A stretch of DNA of 64,000 nt, taken from contig CM077152.1 of assembly GCA_039583875.1 (NCBI GenBank), positions 16,479,059 to 16,543,058 of the forward strand, given 5' to 3'. Position numbers and translations under genes: made by a program. Of this stretch, positions 45,501 to 54,200 are shown in pieces (the stretch's first letter is position 1; the number at the start of each line of letters is the position of its first letter). Under the pieces are notes generated by a model. The model was not told the DNA's origin. It saw only the letters and a program-made list of their open reading frames with translations, and did not search any database. This stretch comes from Platanthera guangdongensis (taxonomy: Eukaryota; Streptophyta; Magnoliopsida; Asparagales; Orchidaceae).

Positions 45501-48500
45501 ATGAAACCCGACATTGCTACAACTGTAGAGAGGTGGGTTATCTGTGGCTTGCCTGTCCCAAGCCGCCCAAGGAGAGATATTCGGGTGATGGACAAGGCCG
45601 TGGTTGGGCTCGTGGTGACCGAGGAGGCTATCGAGCCAATTTGGGCATGACTGACAGTGCAGAGGAAGCAGACATGTTCTATACAAAGGAGGAGCAAGCC
45701 CAACAGAGCATGATGGAGGGAATCAAGAGGAAACAGACGAGCGAGGGGGCAGGGATGGAGCTGGGGGGTCGCTATTTATGCCCAACCAACTGATGGATCT
45801 CTTGCACTTGGATCTATATCTTCCTCCAGGGCATCATATTGAATTATTGACTCTGAAGCATCACGCTACGTAACAGGAAATGTGTTACGCCCTAGATAAA
45901 AGAAGCACTCCAAGAGGAAAATCCCTCTTGCCCAGCCCTGTGCTCCAATTCTTTTCAATCCAAATCCAAGACCAAAATTACAAGGGAAGGGTTCGGGAGT
46001 TATATAACCTCTCCTACACAAAAAGAAACGGAAATAAAATGCGACAATGGAAATAAAAATAACATGACGGGAAATAAAGTGCGACAATGAAAATACAATA
46101 ACATAACAGAAATAAAATAACATATTGGCGGCAATCACGCCACTCGTCTAGTGATGGTCCCATCCCCTCGTTGACTCCTTCGAGAATACATGTGTCGTGT
46201 CAACGATGTTCCTTCCTCTAAGCCATCCGCCTTCATGTTCATAACAACACCCCCATCTGAAAAATTTGTCTTGTCCTCAAGGCAATACTTCGAAAACTGG
46301 CTACGAAAATCGTCACGATCCAACCACGTCGCCTCGGAGTGGGGCTGATGGCACCATGCGACCAGGACCTGATCTTGGACCCGACCCTCCACAGTGATGG
46401 GTTTGCGGTCCAAGATCACCTCAGGAAGGTAGACGGTGGAGCCATCAAATGTCATATCCGATAGAATAGTCGCTTCGACCGGGTGGTCTCCTACCACCCG
46501 TTTGAGCTGGGATACGTGGAAGACAGGATGTGTGCGACTATCGGCGGGCAGGAGGAGGCGGTAGGCCGCCTCGCCGATGCGGGCAATCACCTCGAACGGG
46601 CCGTAGAAACGAGCCGATAGCTTGGGATGAGATCGAGACGCCACTGATGTTTGGCGGTAAGTTCGAAGTTTAACGAATACCGTGTCGCCTACTTAAAACT
46701 GAATATCCCGCTAACGCTTGTTCGCGTGGTTGAGCATCTTCTGTTGTGTGTGGAGGAGGTGGGTCTTCAAGATCCGAAGAATCTCATCCCAGTCCAACAG
46801 CTGAGTACGCACTGCCCCGACGAGACACTCTCCCGGAAGATGCTGGATGACGGTGGGCGGCGGTCGACCGTAGACAGCCTGGAAGGGGGTCATGTCGGCT
46901 GAGTACTGAATGGACGTGTTGTAAGAGAACTCCGCCCACCCCAACCATTTGCTCCAGTCGCGGGGGCGGTCGAAGACGAAACAGCGCAAGTATGTCTCCA
47001 AACAACGGTTCATAACTTCGGATTGCCCGTCTGTCTGAGGGTGGTAAGCCGAATTCATCTGGAGTTGTGTGCCTTGGAGTTTGAAAAATTCCTGCCAGGA
47101 GGAACTCATGAAGACCGGATCGCGATCGTTGACGATGGATCGAGGAAACCCGTGGAGTCGGACGACGCCAAAAATAAATGCCTCGGCCACCGTTGGAGCT
47201 GTAATTGGGTGGCGTGAGGGTATAAAATGAACGTACTTGGACAATCGGTCCACCACCACCAGGATATAGTCGTACCCCGAGGACCGTGGGAGGCGCGTGA
47301 TGAAATCAATCACCACATCTTCCCATATGAGAACGGGTATGGGTATTGGTAAGGGCTGCAGGAGATCTCATGGAAATGCGGCTTCATACTTCGAGCGCTA
47401 GCAGACGAGGCAAGCTGCCACGAACTCCTCCGCGTGCCGCATCATATCTTTCCAATAGAGTGCTGTTGCGAGGCGGCGGTAGGTACGAAACACCCCAGAA
47501 TGGCCCGCTGTTGGAGTGGTGTGGAACTCCGTCAGAAGTCGCGGAATGTTTGGTGAAGATGATGAAATGACTAAGCGGCCCCGATAGAATAGACGGCCTC
47601 CAAGCAAGCTGTAAGGGGGACGAAGCCCAGCGTGCCGACCATATTCCGCCCCGTCGCCCCCCCCCCCCCCCCCCCAATGAAGCTTCCCCGCCAACCGACC
47701 GGCGCCCACAAGCGTTCTGACTCTTCCTCTGGTGTTCGTCGTTTGTCCAGGCTCCGCCTTCATTGCCCGCTGAAGCCCTGTGTCGGCCTCCTGACTGATG
47801 TTGACATCGACTCCGTCCATTCCAGCGGTCAGGCCACCGGTTGCCCCAATCACGTCGGCCACAGTCAAACCTGTTGGGAGTAGTGGCTCTTTCATTGTCT
47901 GCCGCACTTGTAGCAGTTACGGCGCTTACCATCCAATTCATTCTGATCTGTCACTTCGATGGTTTGTCTGATGCGTCAACTGGGCATGGACAGGTCTCAT
48001 GTCCTTGGGTAACTTCAATGCCTCCTTGCTCCCATGTGTTGGCTTAAATTTATGTATTCTAATTAATTAATTTAAGCTTGCCCGAACGTTCAATCTATTT
48101 TAATTGTCGTTATTTCATAAGTTATTGTCTGTGATTTATGCTTGTGGATTTACCAGTCTCGCGATGATTCAAATCGTTAAACACTCAAGGAAATTTCTTT
48201 CAAATAACGATTAATGTCTTTGTGAGGTTCTATTGATTGAGAGCATTTGGCGCGCAACGCTTCAATTTTGGCCGCTCGACCTCTTTTAAAATTTTAAATA
48301 ATTATTTATTTCCAAATCTAACATTCTATTTTATCATAAATTAGATTATTTTGATTAAGAAAAATTTTTAATTTCAAAAGCCCACCCCGGTTTACATCAG
48401 TTTGGTATCAGAGGGAATGTGATTTGCTCCTATCGCGAATCACGCGATCTGAATCTCAAAAAAAATTTAAACGAAATCTATTTTAAAATATTTATAACCT

Positions 48501-51171
48501 TATTTAAAAAAAATGTCACAATTTTATTAAGTCCTTTTATTTTAAGAAATTTTATTTTATTTTTTTAGAAAACCAATATCTTTTTCTTATTAAAAAAACA
48601 ATAATAAATAATACTTTTTAAAAAAAATGGAGAGTCTCGAAAAGCGAATGAAAAGTTTAATGAAGAACGTTGAGCTCGTCACTGCTGAACTCACGCTTAA
48701 TCTAACAGGGTTATGCACCGATGTACACAAACTTGAAATGACAATGCGCAAGCAAAATATTTTTCCTGATCATACCCCAATTACGTATCAACTAGTGGAG
48801 CATGGACTTCAAATTATTAATAGTCCTTTTCTAGACTCGTTGCTTCCTCCACGAGCACCTTGGCCCCACTAGTCTCTACTATGGCCCCCTCTTCAGTCGA
48901 GGAGTTTCTTCATGAGCCCCAGCTCGAAGAAGAGGAATTTCATCCTCCTCATTCCCCCATCCCGACTGAAGCAATATCTCCACTTGTTTACACTGAATCA
49001 CAAACTTTAGTTGCTGAGTTTATCCCTGAGGGCCCGCTCCAAAAAGAATTTACTAGTTTTGTGTCACTCACTCCTGATGACACAACTGCAATCTCATTTC
49101 TCCGGAGAAAGAGTTGACTAGTAATGAGACTCTAACCTTAGGTGATATAGATTCGAGCTACATATGCTCTGATTCTCCTAGTCCACTGCAATCACCAACA
49201 CTGGAGGACACAAACACTATGTCTAATGCTCATCTAAGATAAGGGCTTAAAGATGAACCTTGATGTAATCCAAAAGTGATAGGGAATTCTTATGTTAATC
49301 CTCCAGATGTCCTCACCCTTGTCACTGAATTTGTATAAATCTTTGATTATGTCAATATATGATACATTTACGTCTTTCTTTTCTAAGACTCTCCATAAGA
49401 TCTCTCTTGAAACTCTATCATAAGCCTTCTCAAGATCAATAAACATCATATGCAAATCTTGTTTTTTTTTCTTGATAGTTATCAATGAGTCTCCTCAAGA
49501 GATAGATAGCTTCCATGCTCAACCTCCCTGGCATGAATCCAAATTGATTCTCTAATATGTTAGTCTCTCGTCTTAATCTCTTTTATATTACTCATTCTCA
49601 TAGTTTCATGCTATACTCATCAATTTAATTCCTCTGTAATTAACATAATTTTGTATATTTTATTTATTCTTATACAAAAGTACTAAGATACTTTTTTTTC
49701 ATTGGTCTGAAATCATCTTTGACTTCGGTATTTTATTGAAAAAATATGTAATACACAAAATTCCTTCATTTTCTAAACATTTTCATACTTCGATGGATAT
49801 ATCGTCTGGTCCAACCGCTTTTCTATTTTTCATTTATTTAGAGCATCTTTTACCTCTGATACTTGAATTTTACGATAAAACGTTATGTTTTTATACTTCT
49901 CTGATTTACTTAACTTTTCCAAGTTCAATTCATTGTCTTTTGTTTCATTGTAGAGTTGATAAAAGCATCTTTTTCATCACTTTTTAATATCCACATAATC
50001 TGTCAAAACTGTATCTGTCTCATCCTTTTTTGCATTTACTTGACTTAAATCTCTTGTCTTTCTTTTTCTACCTCGGGCAATTTTATATATGTCACGATCT
50101 TCATCTTTGTATTTAGTCGCTTATGAAATTCTTCATAAGTTTGACTTTTTGTTTTACTTACTGCATGTTTAGCTTCTTTTTTTGGCGACTTTATACCTGG
50201 ATAATTTTCATCATTCCTACAAGCGTAGAGATTTATATTTGGTCCTATTTGCCCTCACTTTGTCTTGCACTTCCACTTTTCACCACCAAGATTATTTATT
50301 TGTGGGGCTACATTGATGTTGATATGGCTGGAGATTTGGACTCCGGAAGATCAACTTTTGGGTACCTAATCCTGTTTGCAGGGGGAACAGTTTCGTGGCA
50401 ATCGAGATTACATAAGTATGTCGCATTGTCTACTACTGAAGCCGAGTTTATTGCGGTCACTGAGTCAAGAAAATAGCTTCTTTGGATGAAGTGTTTCATC
50501 AAGTAGTTGAGTTTCACTCAGGATCGCGACACACTTTTATACGACAGTCAGAGCAAAATTCATTTGGGGAAGAACTACACATTTCACTCGAAGTCCAAGC
50601 ATAGTGATGTGCAGTATCATTGGAGACGCGATGTTTTGGAGCAGAACAAGCTCGACTAGCAGAAAGTGCATACAGATGACAACGGAGCAAATATACTCAT
50701 GAAGTCATTACCAAGGGGAAGTTTGACCACTGCAGTGAGGATCGCCGGAATGGAGGTTTCCTCCTCATCGTTGTGAAGGGGGAGAATTGTTGGGTGTAGT
50801 TCTCATCCGATGTGGAGAAAATCACCGGGCTCGTGTGTATCAAGTTCGTGATACGTTACTGTATTATTCTCTTCGTGACTCACGTGGCTACTGGCGAGTC
50901 AATTATACCGGCTGTAATTCTTCTTTGTATCTACATTGTCGTCTGACACTTGACGGAAAAGTAAACAAAAATAGAAAGATTTATATATGTTAAATGATAT
51001 AATAATATAGGCATAGGCAGCCCATGTGAAAAAGAGAGAGAGAGAAAAAAAATAGAAAAGAAAAAAAATAGAAAGATTTAGGCAGCCCACGTGAAAAAGA
51101 GAGAGAGAGAGAGAGAAAGGGAAAGAAAAGGTAGGATGGCTTTTTAAAACTCCTACATGCATGCCTCGTGG

Positions 51172-51235
<64 letters not shown>

Positions 51236-54200
51236 GAGTGACAGGCACGGGCCTCCGGCCCGGCTACGCGCCACAGTACCCGGTCGGCGGCCCTCGTGCG
51301 CCACATGCCGTCTCCGAGTAATAGGCACGGGCCGTCGGCCCTCGTGAGCCACGCGACAGTACCCTGTCAGCAGCGGTCTGCCCGCCCCCCCCCCCCCCCC
51401 CCCCGCAACGTGCTTCGTCCGCCCCTACGAAGATGTGAACAATGCGAATGATCTGGCCAAACGCGACAGCACCCCATCCGCCCCTTTGGACAAACGCGAC
51501 AGTACCCGGTCAGTGATGGCGGGCTTCGCCCGCCTCCAGAAGGCTACGCCTGTGACGCTGTGGGATGCGCCCGCATCAAGGTGAGTTGCGTCCGCAACAT
51601 ATACATATGAGTACTCAAAATGACCGTAAAAATTTTTAAATCAAGATTATAAATTTTATTTTGTAAAAAAATAGTTTTAAATAAAAATATTAATTTCTCT
51701 CCTCTCCGCTTTCTCTTTCTTTCTCTCTCCCCCTCTCTTTCTCTCTCTAATTTAAAAATCTAAATTTACTTCTGTCAGCCCTCTCTCCTCTCTCTTTCAC
51801 TCTCTCCCCTCTCTCTCTCTAAAATATACCTACGGCTACCCCATTCATTCCGCCCCGCCCTCTCTCCCCCCTCTCTTTCTTTCTCTCTTTCCATCCCTTT
51901 TTCTCTCTCTGATCCTTCACCCATAGGCATAAGAGACCTATTTTTTTGTTTTTGTCCCGCAGAAAAATCCGATGGTATCTGATTTCAAGAGCCTGATCTG
52001 ACGGCCACAATTTCTTTCATAGATATTTTAAAACATGGCTTTTAAATGTCATCTGATATATCTTTTATAGTAGTAAAGATATATATAGATATAGATATAT
52101 ATATAGATATATATATATAGATATATATATATGGGGGAAGGGTGATACCTTAGCAAAAAGCAAGCAGCGGAGAAGTGAAACTCCAGAGGAAGGAGAGTGT
52201 CGCTCCGCCATCATTTGGAGGTTGTCGCCGCGTTGTTTAAACGTCACCGTCGTCGCCGTTGTTGGAAGGTCGCCGCCGCCGCATTGTTGTAACGCCGTCG
52301 TCGCTGCCACTGTTAGGAGGCCACCCCCGTCTCCACCGTTGTTGTAAGGCCGTCATCGCCGCGCTGTTTGGAAGCCGCCACCATCGTAGTTGTGGTTGTT
52401 CAAACGTCTTTCAACGACGTTGACGTAGTCTTGCTACACAAATTGGATCCACCATCATTGCAAGAATTCGAGGAGCTTGTCGGAGAGGATTTCTTAAATT
52501 CGTCATTTTCTCATGTTGGTATTTTGCATTTTATTAATTATAATTTGTGTAGCGAATTGGAGGAGATCCTTTGTATCATGAGGAGGGAAAGCCTGCAAAT
52601 TTTTTTTGTGTTTTATACAGGTTTTAGTGGAGCATTTTTGGGTGGGACTCCGATCGTCCCGTGGTTTTCACCCAACTGGATTTTCACGTTAAAAATTGTT
52701 TGTGTATTGTCTCTATTCATTTTTTTTTCTTATGTATTTGTATCTGTTAAAACGATCGCACATGTGCTCTCGCCGAATTAATTTGCAGGTGCCCGGGTCG
52801 AGTTCGCGCGCTCTCAAACCCAACAAGCCCCACGCCCTGACACGCGGTTCTGCGATTTCGAGCCTCGCGCCCTCAAGCACGTGCTTTTGCCTCCCTTGTG
52901 TGACAGTGAACCGATTCTGACCGGTCATGCTTTAAGAACACATTTCCTGAAGCCTCAACATCTTACTATTTCCTCGAGCCCACCACGCCCAATCCAGAAT
53001 AGCGACCAATAATTTATTTCCTCCATCCCGTGCTCTTTTTTTTATTCCTCTCATTTTCCCCTTTATTTGTCTCCTCCACCTACGCCTATTTTTGTTATCA
53101 ATATTAGGTGGCGACGCGACTCCTGCGGCAACTCCCAACCAGCCGTTTTAGAGGACTTTAATCGTCCCATCACCCGCTATTTCTCCCATGCTATTTCTCC
53201 CATGCTACTTCCGCCCGCACAATGACCGACGCTTCATATTTCATGACGGCTCTCCAAGATTTCAAGACCTTTATCGAGACCCACTTTTGGGACGCTGAAA
53301 CACGCCATCGGGACGATATGGTCACCCTCACCATCAAGCTTAATGAGCTAACCGCCGCACTTCCTGTGGTCAGCACTCCACCTACGGATCAAGCCAGCAG
53401 CAGTCAGGCGTCGTTGCGTCCGCCACCGCTAATCCACCACGAGCCACCGACATTGATCCGCCCAGAAGTGGCTATGCCGCCGCGCTACACCAGGTTGGGC
53501 TTCCCCACTTATGACGGCAAAACGGATCAATTGGCCTGGCACACCAGATGCGAGCAATTTTTCGACCACCAATAAACTCTGGTCGTTGAACGACTTCCAC
53601 TAGCCTCTTTCCACCTACTCGACTCAACTCTTCTTTAGGTACTCGTCTCTTCACCGGCCAACAAGTCCTGACATAGGACGACTTCAAGCGGTATTGCGGC
53701 CCTCCCATCCGCAGCAAGCCCCTCGGTGCTATTACGATACTCTGTCAAACGAGCATAGTGGATTATTACTTGGAACAGTTTCAACTCATCCTGGCACATG
53801 TCACGCTTCCTCCAGCGATGCAAGTCATCTTCACAGCTGGACTTCAAGATCGCCTACAATTGGATGTCGAATTTGAGGCCCCTCCAGACTTAGTGACTGT
53901 TATGAGTCTGGCCAGGCTATGCAAACACCGCCTCTAGTTGGCCGGGAGGCCTACTTGCCCACTGACATCGGCACTCAACAAAAACATATCGAGGGTCCTC
54001 CCTCCCAGCCGGTCTGACGCTTATCACGGACCGAGATGTTGGATCGCCGGACTCAGGGCTTATGCTTTAATTGCGGCAAGCAGTACACTCGCGGACACAG
54101 GTGCAAAAAAGTTTTTCGACCTGCACGTCGAGGGCTCAGATGAGGAAGGCATCGGATGACGCTAGCCTTAGTGTGATCTCCTTCAAGCTTGGGGACAAGC

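Larger units (their letters stand above)
34800..45882 (+). mobile_element. Copia element A, interrupted by at least two insertions
   Basis: An old copia: a degenerate 5' LTR region (about 34800-35006), a primer-binding site at 35007, gag start at 35458-35598, a gag core at 36759-37369, and a gag zinc knuckle plus protease start at 45484-45882. The last two pieces join in frame when element B and one TSD copy are removed. An unassigned segment (35604-36753) splits the first two. Its pol beyond the protease is not found; D lies where it should continue. Confidence 0.8.
45883..48036 (-). mobile_element. Deleted Ty3/gypsy chromovirus D
   Basis: Read on the minus strand: a gag remnant with CYKCGR (near 47900), a junction at a poly-G tract (plus-strand C19), integrase, a chromodomain-like tail, a short GATGGGGG purine tract, and a 3' LTR to 45883. 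Protease, RT and RNase H are missing. The 5' LTR is absent; its place is taken by the LTR of E at 48037. Confidence 0.75.

Noticed and set aside
50899..51306. Minus-strand open frame with a YIYIYI repeat
   Set aside because: It is the translation of the TA microsatellite and adjoining GA/CT-rich sequence.
52065..52781. Open frames on both strands around GTCGCC repeats
   Set aside because: Trinucleotide bias keeps several frames open at once; no homologous domain or splice context supports a gene.
53222..54200. Endogenous pararetrovirus (caulimovirus-like) instead of gypsy
   Set aside because: The zinc knuckle [14 protein letters not shown] and nearby LTR start fit chromovirus gag. No movement protein or viral coat motifs are seen anywhere in the window.
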